Origin: Lates calcarifer
Lineage: Eukaryota > Chordata > Actinopteri > Centropomidae
Direction of reading: 5' to 3'
Length of the DNA: 64,000 nt
Assembly: GCF_001640805.2 (NCBI RefSeq)
Contig: NC_066851.1
Coordinates: 22,875,978 to 22,939,977 of the forward strand
The notes below the pieces were generated by a model, which was not told the origin of the DNA, ran no database searches, and saw nothing but the letters and a program-made list of their open reading frames with translations. Below, in pieces: positions 34,271 through 44,340 of the stretch; position 1 is the stretch's first letter; every line of letters starts with the position of its first letter. The translations under genes and the position numbers were made by a program.

Positions 34271-35452
34271 CAGGGTTTTCACCCTCACATTCCTGTATGC
34301 TGGTTGCTTGTAATGTTGGCAACCAAGATGTTTAATCAAATTAGACTGTTGTAATCATTGCATGTCTCTCTGGTGGCCACTAAAATCACCAAAATGGAGA
34401 AAAGGTTGCTGTAACTGCACTTTACGTAACATTCTCAATAAGGTACAGTTTCTCACGGACAGCTGGGCCGCTGCACTGCGGTCTTGGGACCTACTTTATA
34501 ATGTAATTTCAAGAAGCATGACCTTTGCTTTATCAAGCTCTTGGAAGTCTCAAGAAAATCTCATTGTAAAAAAAAGTGGGCTGGTCCCTGGGGTTTGTTT
34601 CCAAGGGTTTGGTTCCTGGTAGCAGGACCCCTGGCTCGGTAATGTGTTCCAAAAAAAAGGAAGAAAAAAAAAAAAGAACAATTGGCTGTGTTATTGGGTG
34701 GAGAGTCGGGCTGGTGGAAAGACTTCTTATCTCTATACTAGTTACAGTTACTCACTCACTGAGGAGAGGAACTAAAGGTCAGCTAGTTTTTACTAAACTT
34801 ATCTAAAAGGACTGTGTGTTGTAGGATGAGTTCTTATAGTTTTCTTCTTTTCCCTTCTGCACCTTTTACTTTCTTATCTGTCGTGCCTCTGGCCGCCTGG
34901 AAAATCCAGTCCAGTATTCCCTCTCTTTTAGCTCTGTTTTTGGTCTCTACCAGCTCCTGAGGGAAATATCAGGCTCTTCAACAGCTAAATGTTCTGCTTT
35001 ATTCACCAGCTGCTCTCTAACTGTGTCTGTCTGCTGTTTGCTGCTGAGCAGGCAGTGTAACAGCTGCCTGTTGTAGCCAAAAATGACAATATGAGAGCCA
35101 CGAGAGTGAAACAAAAAGGTGAAGTTGTGGACAGATAAACGATGAGCTGAAACTCACTCTAAAGCTCTGTGAAGGAGCTTTGATTGAAAGTGATGTTGTT
35201 TGTGACATGTTAAAAGGCGTGATAGGAATCGTCTCGTGTTTCTGGGTCTGTCTTGAACACACACTCTGAGCGTTTGGAAATTTATCTTGTGATCTGCAGC
35301 GTAACACCGGGCGGCTTTGTGGTGAACAGGAAGTGTGTAAAGATATCCTGACACTTCCCCGTATCCTGGGGGCTGTGAACCACATAAAGGGGAGAAAACC
35401 ACACCGCCAGCGCCGGAAATCCTGCCATCACAGACAGGTGGGGTGACAATGG
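34271..35452. other. Noncoding stretch, no gene seen
   Basis: Contains an A-rich run near 34651-34680. Overlapping minus-strand frames around 35017-35491 (up to 122 codons) are Ser- and Cys-rich and not recognisable. Confidence 0.55.
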
Positions 35453-36065
35453 CTGTCCTCCCTCCCTCCTCCACCTTTTCTTACTTCTCATTCTCTACCT
35501 CATCCATCGCTTTTTTCTTCTGCTGCTCACTTCTTCGTATATCTCTTCATCACACTCTCTCCTCTCCACACTCCTCTCTGACTTTTTTCCATCTCTCTCT
35601 CTTCATGTCTCACCTCCTCCTCTGTCCTCCGTTGTCTCTCCTATATCCCTCTTTTTCCATCCTTGTATTTTTCATTCCTTCGTCTCTCTCCTCCTGAACA
35701 TTTTCGAGGTGGCACAGTCTCATGCAAACTCAAAGAAACAAGTCTGTTTTCTCTTCCTCATTTTCTTTACCTTTTTCCTCTGTCTTTCTTTTCCCCTTTC
35801 TCTGAATATCTATTCTTCCCTTCACCCTCTGTCTTCCTTTTATGTTTCTCTTTCTCTAGTTTCTGTTTCTCCTCCACTTCTCTTTCATCTACCTGCCCTC
35901 ATTTTCTCTTCCCTCTGTCTTTCCCTCTTGTGTTTATCACCTCGATCTCTCTCCTCTCGCCTCCTTACTCACATGTCACCTCCTCATTTCTAATCTCCTC
36001 ATCTCTCCTCCTATCCGTGTCTCATCCCTCCTTCCTCTCCTCCTCCTCCTCTCCCTCTCTTCCTG
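35453..36065. repeat. Long polypyrimidine tract
   Basis: About 600 bases with a plus strand dominated by C and T, built from degenerate CTCTCTCCT, TTCCTC and TTTCTCT units, interrupted by a mixed patch at about 35697-35745. It generates plus-strand frames (up to 236 codons) of Ser, Leu, Phe and Pro that are composition artefacts. An old degenerate CT/CCT microsatellite is the simplest origin. Confidence 0.85.
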
Positions 36066-37150
36066 CCTATCCGTTACATCGTCTCGCTGTTGTTTTGGCT
36101 TTGTTTCCTTTTTGTTGCATAATCGCCGTCACCCTGGCTCTGCCACCAACCAGTGGCTCTGCTCGCTTGATTGACGGTGGGAAGAAAAGAAGAGTGTTTA
36201 TTTTGATTCCTCGCCTGTCTTATCTGACGGGACGTGTAATTATCTCCTCAGAAAAAGAAGGTTTGTGGAAGGAAATGGCTTTTGCAGAGTTTGAAGTGAC
36301 AGGAGAGAAGATGTGTGTGTGTGTGTGTTTCTGCTCAGACGTAATGTGTAATCATGTTTTAGGGTGTGTGTAAACAAATTTCTCACACTGACAGTCTTCA
36401 TATCCTGCTGCCACAACAAGGTTGTTTCATATAGATATGAAGAGGACAGTTAGGTGACATAAACACCCTGTGGCTCTGTGGCTTCTGGTTAACACCTGCT
36501 GTAACATCTGATGGCTTTGTGGAGCTTTTTGTTGTTGTAAAACCGATTATTGTCACCACTGATACATGTAATTATTTTGAGATTAGATCATAGCAGCTTT
36601 TTAGCTCTGAGGTAGTATCTGTTCCACAGTTAGACAATGGGCCACATGCAAGAATATCCTTCTTTCTCATCCTAAATTGTTTCAACTTGATGAACACCAC
36701 CTGTTCAGGAGGAGGAGCGCGTCTCCAAACTGCAAATGAACTTTCCTTCCCCACAAAAATGAAAGAATGAGAAGAAGAACTTGACCCTGCAGAGGTTTAA
36801 GTCCTGCAGTTAGAATGTATTAATGTCTTTAGAGCTAGGAGTGGTTAAAACAAACAGAACAAAACAAACAAACAAACAAAATCCCATCAAACTGGTCCAT
36901 GATGATGGTCGTGCAGATAGATGAGAGAAGACCCTGCGTTGTTGTGCCTCACCTCACAGTCATACATCACAGTAAAATGTCAGGATGTGTTGATGGAGGT
37001 ATGGTGATCAAATACAGAGTGCTGGCGTTCTGTCATGTCAGGATATTGACTTGTTGCAGCAGCAGCGTTCACTCTGCGTCCTGTTGCCTCAGCAGCGCCT
37101 GGCCCTCGGTGGCCTGACACACTCTCAGCGTTTGTCTGGCTGAGGCTGGG

Positions 37151-37152
<2 letters not shown>
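36066..37152. other. Noncoding stretch
   Basis: No supportable gene. Includes a short GT tract (about 36312-36328) and an (AAAC)n-like run near 36859-36880. A GC-rich patch at about 37058-37120 (CAGCAGCGCCTGGCCCTCGG) could be regulatory. Confidence 0.55.

Positions 37153-37183
<31 letters not shown>
37153..37183. repeat. (GT)15 microsatellite
   Basis: Uninterrupted GT tract of 31 bases; a shorter GT tract follows at 37379-37395. Confidence 0.95.
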
Positions 37184-37186
<3 letters not shown>

Positions 37187-37395
37187 GAGTTCAACAGGTG
37201 ACAGAGTGTGTATGTGTCCTTTATGTGATAAAACATGAGTGGAAATATGTCACTGTTAACGTAGTGTTACAGTGCGTGTGTTGGATTTTGTGAGTGTGAT
37301 TTGTGTCACAAGAACAACACTTGTGTGAGGTGGAGTTTCAGTTTGACTGATGACAGACAGCAGCACAGACTCCTGGGAGTGTGTGTGTGTGTGTG

Positions 37396-38739
37396 ATGCC
37401 TCTGAAAGTTGATCCCATTGTCTCATCTTCAGTCTCCTTTACTGCATTTTCAGTTGTTGTATAGAAAGGCGGGGTCAGGGTGGAGGACAGGGTGGGTGTA
37501 CAGTGTAATCACGCTGTTTTCACAGTTGTTGTTCTTCTCCTGGCGACCGCCTGCCAACGCCGACCTCGCCGTCGTCCCGGGGCTGAAGGTCACGGCGTCC
37601 TGATCACAGGGGTTCCAGCTCCCTGTTTGTAATCCTCAGAGTAAACTCATAATGCTGTAGTCACTGTAAGTGGACATTATGCTGCTTTAAATTTAATCAC
37701 CAAAAAGTCAGAATGAGTATCAGAGAAACGGCACGTTACAGAGGAACAAACACAGTAGAAATGTCAGTAATATTTTTTTTCATTCAAAAGGGAATATAAG
37801 GCCTGCAGCAGGATCCTTTGTGTGGAAAACACTTTGGAGCCACGAGTCTGACAACAGCTGCTGCAGTGATTTGAGGAATCCTAAAAGGCTTCATGCAGAT
37901 TGAATCAGGAAACTTCAAGCTTTCAAACAATGTTTAATATGTGAAGACTGAACCCAGTACAGATCAAAACACACCTGAAGTACGCTGTCAAAATTCAAAT
38001 AGTAAATCTAATAAGCACAGGTCGGGGTTCATTTGTCACAAAGTCAGACATTATTCAAACATAAAGAACTTTATCTAAAGCGCTGGTGACGATCCAAGTT
38101 TCCAAAGATGTTATAATTGTTCATATTAAAAAGCTGGATTTTGGTGAAAAAAACAACGTGTTGGGTTTGAGTATTTCACTCAGTGTAAACAACACAAAGC
38201 TTCAATGACGAGCAGGAAGCAGCTGATACAGAATAAAATACTGTTAGACATGAGAAACTGTCATTTTTAATTTGAAACAACAGGAGAAAATTTACAAGAA
38301 CTCGTCCAGAAAAAGACCCTTCACTCACATTATCTGAGCATCATTCAAACCTTTCTGCTTCACATTTTCACATTAAATCGTTCAGTTCTGTCCTGGGTTT
38401 CCGTTATTAGAAACCGAAAACCCTCTCTCTTTTCACTGCTTAAAGTCCACACTGATAAATGTAAAATCTCACTGCTTTGATACCGACACTCTGCAGACGG
38501 GTGTCACAGTCGACCGACGGGATGACTGAATGTGTTTGAAATGTCGCGCACCACACACTTCACAATCACTCGGCTTTACTGCGTTAAATTGCCTTTTAAA
38601 TGCATTTTCACAAATAACTTCACCACATCTAGTCTCTTTAAAAGTCGACACTCATTCCAGCCTGATTTATTGATCGAGGCAGTCTTTTTAGAAACGGCTG
38701 TAATTTTTTTTCTGATGCAGTAATTACCCTCATGTGGTT
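37396..38739. other. Noncoding stretch, no gene seen
   Basis: Contains the short repeat remnant at 37651-37686 and otherwise AT-rich unique DNA. A CpG-containing patch at about 37540-37600 (CGCCGACCTCGCCGTCGTCC) is brief. Confidence 0.55.
37651..37686. repeat. Repeat remnant shared with 41939-41973
   Basis: The 35-base stretch containing GCTGTAGTCACTGTAAGTGG aligns with 41939-41973 at 28 of 35 positions without gaps. The second site lies beside a foldback element of the GGTTAAGGTTAGGG type, so both are probably pieces of that family. Confidence 0.5.
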
Positions 38740-38950
38740 ATCATTCCATGTCCAAAAAGCCTCCCGAGGGGTTTTTTTTTTAATCTGAGTGCCAAGATAT
38801 GATGTAGTCAGTCAGAGGGAGTCAGGCAGGGACGACAGGCGAGAGACGAGACACAAGACAATGTGGAGACGCTCGGGCTCTCGCTGCGGCACCAGGCCTG
38901 TCAGATCTGCTTTTTCCATCCACCACTACTGTTAATAAAACTCAAATGTT
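38740..38950. promoter_or_regulatory. Candidate conserved noncoding element
   Basis: After a T run (38771-38781) the block is repeat-free and CpG-bearing, with GACAATGTGGAGACGCTCGG and CTCGCTGCGGCACCAGGCC, ending near ACTGTTAATAAAACTC. Composition only. Confidence 0.3.
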
Positions 38951-39789
38951 GGGGGATTTTTTTATTGACTTTGGTGTAAATCAGACCTCTCCTGCATCAG
39001 TCAGCTTTCACTGCTTGGCAGCTCGAGCGGTAAGAGAGTGATGCTTTTGAAATTCCAGCACCAGTGGGGGGTTTTTACAGCCATGCAGATATTGACACAC
39101 AGTCTCTAGAAAGAGGAGTGCTCACAGTAATTTTTCTGCTCAGAGTCATGCGAGTTGAATAAATCAGTTTGTGACACTTCCTTATAAACATTCAATGAGA
39201 TGACAGTATCGCAGCAGCCTGGATGAAGTTGTTGGCCTCAGCGGCTGACGTGACATAATTGCTGTTTTAAATGAATATACTGCACAAGCATCTTCACATT
39301 TTGGCATCCCACTTTGGCAGTGGGAGAAGACTTTTGAATTTTCTGACACAACACAAAACTTCTTTTTCCTCTTAGTGGCTGGAGCTGGTTTTGGCAAAAC
39401 TGTTCAGCCATTATTCGTGACTTCAGCTTTTTTCAGACTCTCCCTGTGTGTAGTTCTTCCAAAGACCAGTGCCATGGAGAGAAGATTAAAGATAACAACA
39501 CTGTCACCAGACAAGAATGTCACATAATAAACCCAGACTAGATTCTTTTTCAAATTCAATTTACCTAATTAATTGATCAAGAAACTGATCAACAGTGTCG
39601 ACCTTGAATTCTGTGTTTTTGCTTCTTTTGTTTTGTCCAAAGAGGATTTTTATGGATAAAGTGCACGTTACGATATGTTAGAGCAGTGCATGGTTTCAGA
39701 GGATGAGGAGGGTTGTGGCTCTTTGCCCTGATGATGGCACAGACGCAGGCTGGGTGTGATGCTGTACGCAGGGTGATGGGTGTGATCCC
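38951..39789. other. Noncoding stretch, no gene seen
   Basis: Unique AT-leaning DNA; a minus-strand 71-codon frame is unremarkable. Confidence 0.6.
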
Positions 39790-40010
39790 TGCTCTCGGGC
39801 CTCAGGGCACAGAGAACAGTGAAAGTGAAGAGCTGACTCAGCTGTGTTAGTGTCAGTTAAACCCGCCACAATTAATTAGCCAGCAGAGACGCGCGACTGC
39901 AGCTTACAAGTGTGAAACCAATCTGTTAATCTCCTCATCGCCACCTAGACCGGAGCACTCCTCAGCATCACCCAGCTGATCTGATGGGAGTTTGTCCTCA
40001 GGCTTGTGAA
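39790..40010. promoter_or_regulatory. Candidate conserved noncoding element
   Basis: Repeat-free block with AATTAATTAG (39870-39879) inside CCCGCCACAATTAATTAGCC, then AGACGCGCGACTGCAGC and CCTCATCGCCACCTAGACCG. A homeodomain dimer-type core within a small CpG cluster is the main reason for the call. Confidence 0.35.
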
Positions 40011-40639
40011 TGCAGAGGAGTAAGGGCCAGGTTTCCAGGCATCATAGAAAACTGACAAAACTACTATGTGCTAAATAGACAGCATATTTGACCCAGAGTC
40101 GTTTATTCACCACTCCATTTTCTGGAAGGAACAAGTCAAGTGGTCATTTCCAAGTTAAATAAACGTTGATTGAGGAAGGAGTAAAAGTAGAGACACTCTT
40201 GTTTTTAAATAGCTGCTGTTGTGTTTTCATTTTTCTTATGTAAATGCAGTTTTACTCCATTTGCTTCCAGTTAAACCATAGAATTGTCAGAATTTGAGAG
40301 TTTGTTTTTGGGAAATCCACGAAGCCGACGACATGAGCCAAATCTGACCAACAGCCTCATGTAGCTTTTCTGTTTCACAATTTTATGGACACGCAATTGA
40401 AGCCACCAGTCCACACACACACACAGAGCAGCCAGTCCTCTCCCTCACTCTGTTTCCATCGGTCAGTGAAGCCAGAGCGACCACAGATTAGATAGCTGTC
40501 ATTAACGCTCACAAACAACTGCTCCTCTCACGGCTTCAGAGGAAAACTCGGTGTGGAAGACAAAATCTAAATCTTATTACTGCACTCACTCACACACACA
40601 CAGTTCCCTGTGCAGTGTGACTTCAACAGTGCTGACACA
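40011..40639. other. Noncoding stretch, no gene seen
   Basis: Unique, AT-leaning; short CA tracts near 40412-40424 and 40592-40601. Confidence 0.6.
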
Positions 40640-40990
40640 ACACACCAGTGAACCAGAGTGAGCTCAGTTTGACCCGCCGTGACCTTCCTGCTGTTGAACT
40701 CAGCAGACCTCAGTTCCGCTCGATTTCCACGACAGCGACAGAGGTGGAGCCCCGCCCGGCCGTACGGGGCAGTGACCGTAATGACGCCCGCAGCTCACCC
40801 ACCCAGCTCAGCGAGGTCACGGAGGCATGTGTGTAGCGCTCAGCGGGGCTTGGCAGCGCCGGACCGCATAATAGGCTAATCACTGTAAAACAAACACGCT
40901 GACTTACCCACAACCCCTCCTCCCCCTCCCCACAATTCCCAGCATGATTTAGGAGATTGTGGTGAACGGTGGAGGCAAACTGCAACTGTA
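40640..40990. promoter_or_regulatory. CpG-dense block, candidate promoter or enhancer
   Basis: Roughly fifteen CpGs occur in about 130 bases (40735-40870), including GCCCCGCCCGGCCGTACGGG, GTAATGACGCCCGCAGC and TGGCAGCGCCGGACCGC. Open frames on both strands are present but not recognisable. An unannotated first exon or an unmethylated enhancer are both possible. Confidence 0.4.
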
Positions 40991-41499
40991 GCCCTCATTT
41001 TCACCATGACATTAAATTTGAAGAGGATACGTGGTCTCCAGGCAGTGAAAACAGTATTTATACTTGATTCCATGCACACACAACATTTTCCTGCTGCATT
41101 TAAATCAGCCCTGCAGCTCAGACACTGAGGGTTTCCCCTCTGCAGACTGATGCTTTCTGTCTGCTGTGTTCTGACAGGGTTTCACAGAGTAGCCCGCTAA
41201 ATGACAAGTAGCTAATCGTTCATCTCCTTGCAGCTGCAGTGATTTCAGGTGATCTCATGAACTCTGAATATCCCTTCGTGACTTTCTGGCGCCACTTTCT
41301 GCACAAAATTGCATTGTTCAATTTTTAAAATAACACAAGGATTTCTGTCTCATTTTACAAACGTATAATCAAATGGGTAAGTCCAATCACATCTGACCTC
41401 TCCCACCCTGCTGACGACGTTTGTCCCGTGTCCACCAGCAGAACAGTTTCCTGCCGCAGTCCTTAATTAACAAGTGCCAGAACAACAAAACTGGTAGTT
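40991..41499. other. Noncoding stretch, no gene seen
   Basis: Unique sequence; no exon or repeat recognised. Confidence 0.6.
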
Positions 41500-42000
41500 A
41501 GTCAGTGCCTTCCAGTACAACCCATACTGTTCATATGAAGGTTTGTGATCTCCCACCTCCATGGTTAAGGTTTGGTTGGAGTAAAACGTCTTGGTTAAGG
41601 TTACGGTGAAAGTGAACTGATGATTTCTTTAAATCTGTGTCATGCTTCACAAGGAAACACAGGTGGCACAGGCACAACCAACCCAGTCTCCTGGAAGTTA
41701 GGTTTCTGTACAGCTAAACTACGTTGTAATCGCTGGGTGGGTGATATTCAGAGGCAGCCTGTTTTCTGAATGAATGAATGAAGCTTTGGTTTATTAACAG
41801 CAGAAAAGTCACCAGGATGACACACATCCACAGCCTCGTCTGTGGTTACACTTCAGGCGACAAAAGCACTTTTTTCTGTATTAAACCAGACCACGATCCT
41901 TCCCTAACCTTAACCAAGTGCTGCATAAAAAATGTAATAATACTGCAGTCACTACAAGTGGATATTGTACTGCGAGATTGGATACTTTGACGGAAAAACA
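41500..42000. mobile_element. Second foldback repeat with GGTTAAGGTTA arms
   Basis: CTTGGTTAAGGTTACGGTGA at 41590-41609 is mirrored by CCTTCCCTAACCTTAACCAA at 41898-41917, whose reverse complement is CTTGGTTAAGGTTAGGGAAGG over 41898-41918. About 285 bases separate the arms. The arm core matches the foldback at 5531-5656. The right flank (41939-41973) shares a 35-base stretch with 37651-37686. No coding capacity. Confidence 0.55.
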
Positions 42001-42399
42001 CATTATGTTCAGCCTCATTATGTTAAGTTAGAGAGAATGATCCAGTTGCAGTTACATTTCTTACAAAATGTATTTGCCATTGCAGTTTATTTGTATAGAG
42101 ACAGTGTTGGCACAAGCTAAAATGTGAAATCAATCAGACGTCATTGGCAGACAGCATGCACACGGAGCCCAAACCAAACCTTAGACTCTGTAAAAATCCC
42201 AACATCAGTGTTGATTCTCGTGTTAAAACAGTTTCACAGCAGCAGTTGGTATAATTAACCTTTATTGCGCCACTTGAATGTGTAGATTCGTGCACCCGTG
42301 AATCTCAGCTGCAGTTTCACCATGCAAAGGACTTTCCTAACTCTTCGACCATCCAGCTAGTTTCCAAACGGTTGCGACTGTGACAGTGTTCATTTTCTA
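42001..42399. other. Noncoding stretch, no gene seen
   Basis: Unique sequence with no recognisable feature. Confidence 0.6.
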
Positions 42400-43130
42400 T
42401 TCAGGTCGGTTGTAGCAGTGTACACTGGCACGCTGTATGGTAGTTCTGCAGCATGTTATTATGGCTGTTTGGAAGCATTTGGAAGAGCCCATGACACCAA
42501 CAAATAACATAGCAGAGAAGAGGGACTGTTTTTCCTGCCTTTGGCTACATTTGGACACCCCCACCCCCCCTTCAGCCCCCACCACCCCCCCGTTGTGTAA
42601 TCCTACCACTGTCACATGCATGTCCCTCTGTGTAATTGAAGTGGTTGAAAAGAGAGGAGGGAGGGGAGGCCAATAAGAATAAGCAGCGTGGTTACATTTC
42701 AGCCCCACTGGTGCCAAGCTCCTATTGAAAATATATGGGCCCGGGCCTAACCCCCACGTTTCCATGCCTCCCCTGCCATGGCAACACAACATGGAAATCT
42801 GAAAACAATGTGAGCGTGAGCAGTTTTTAGCCGTGCCCACCGCCACAATGAGCCGCGCAATTAGCTGTTTCAACCAAGGAGGGGCCACTTATTGGATTTG
42901 AGAGGGCTGAATTGTGGACGGGGGCCACTCGAGGGATGCTGGTTGATAACGCCAGTGCCGGATCTGGTCCAGGATCTGGTGTTCGGTGCGGGTAGAGTGC
43001 CACTACCTCCCAGTTGCAAAGGCAATTAGCCTAATGGAGCTCTCAGCTGGCTGCACATTACTGGTTTGGACGAGGAGCGGGTGTCACTTCTCCACATAAT
43101 GAACACTGCTTGCTTTATTTTCTCCTCTCT
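42400..43130. promoter_or_regulatory. Strong candidate conserved noncoding element
   Basis: The most regulatory-looking block of the window. After a C-rich run (about 42558-42593) come TGCCATGGCAAC (42774-42785; RFX X-box-like palindrome), GAAAACAATG (42801-42810; SOX/FOX-type), CAATTAG (42858-42864) and CAATTAGCCTAATGG (43023-43037; inverted homeodomain cores). CpGs are frequent and simple repeats absent. A 163-codon minus-strand frame covers part but has no recognised domain. Function is inference. Confidence 0.45.
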
Positions 43131-43899
43131 CCTCCTATTATGTTCTATTCTGAAATATCTGCAGAGTCCATTGACCTAGAATTGTGGATGACAATTGAAA
43201 GCAGAGCAGATTTTATTTCTACAAGGTGGTCTTCACGTGGGTTTTAAAAACAAACTCAGCTTCAGTTCTTTGCACTGTAATGCCTCATGTCAGCTGCTTT
43301 TTAAGTACCTGTTAGCTGGAAAATACAGAAGGATCAATGTGGTTTTTATTACCAGTTTGACCAAAAACAAGGAGCAGATTAAACCAGATTTTAAAGCCTG
43401 AACACATCTGAGTATTTCCTTCAACTAGGCACTGAGTGTCTTACTACATCACTTTAGATCTGTTGTAATGAATATTAGAAAAAATATTAATGTTCAGTGA
43501 GTAAAATAGGTTGGCTACCCCTGCACAATGATGAATAACAAAGGTGCGATGTACCTGAAACCAGTAAAACAGACAATACAAATTCTTTCTTACTTAAATT
43601 AGACACAAAAAACACCAAACAGGATGATATTCAATCCCATATTTTCATTTCTGAAAACTTAAAATAAAAATACTGAGCCCTATTTAAACAGTCGTCTGTT
43701 GTTAGCAGGACGGTACAATCCCATCATGGAAAAATCTCAACTTTATTTACACATTTGCTGATCCAATGTGCGGATGAGAGGAAATCAAAAAAAAAAAGTC
43801 AAAAAGAAAAGTCAAAACACCTTTACGTGCAAAGGTGCTCACACACACCCATAATTAAAACAGGCCAGGTTGACACAGGATCCCCTGTTAAGCTCTTAC
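43131..43899. other. Noncoding stretch, no gene seen
   Basis: AT-rich, with an A run near 43788-43797. No exon recognised. Confidence 0.6.
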
Positions 43900-44340
43900 A
43901 TAACGATCCAGACTCCCTCAGATTCCAGTCTCACCCTCTCTCCTCCACTTCCTGCGGGAGGAGGAGGCTGCGGTGTGATGGACGGCCTTATATCAGGGAT
44001 AAACAGGATTGTGAAAGCGTGAATGTGTCACATCAGTGTGTTGCACATGAACAACGCCTGCAGGTCCCCCGGTGCTTTGTAGCAAACGCTGGTTGTAATG
44101 TTGTAAGAGCTTCTCTGTGGCGAAAGTCCTCATGGAACTTAAGTTGAGTCTTGTCCTGAGCACTGGTGTCGTGTCATCCGCAGTCACACTGCTCGTGCGC
44201 TCATGAAATAATCCATTGGCTTGCTCTGACCTCGCTGATTGCCAGCAGTTGCAGCAGTTGTGTTGCAGAAAGCGGGACATGACGCAGCAGCAGCGACGGT
44301 GGCGCTCAGCGGGCTGCAGATGTTCCTGTTGAAGTCGTGA
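43900..44340. promoter_or_regulatory. Candidate regulatory block
   Basis: Higher GC and CpG than its flanks, with TGCGGGAGGAGGAGGCTGCG near 43951 and GACGCAGCAGCAGCGACGG near 44281. A plus-strand frame (130 codons) and an overlapping minus-strand frame (95 codons) are both unrecognisable, so coding is not supported. Confidence 0.3.

Noticed and set aside
35663..36373. 236-codon plus-strand open frame
   Set aside because: It lies mostly in the polypyrimidine tract and is composed of Ser, Leu, Phe and Pro; the length follows from the lack of purine-containing stop codons.
36608..36617. TGAGGTAGTA, identical to the start of let-7
   Set aside because: The following bases diverge from let-7 and no complementary arm for a precursor hairpin is nearby.
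42397..42888. 163-codon minus-strand open frame
   Set aside because: No recognisable domain, crosses a C-rich run and regulatory-looking DNA, and an opposing frame is open too.
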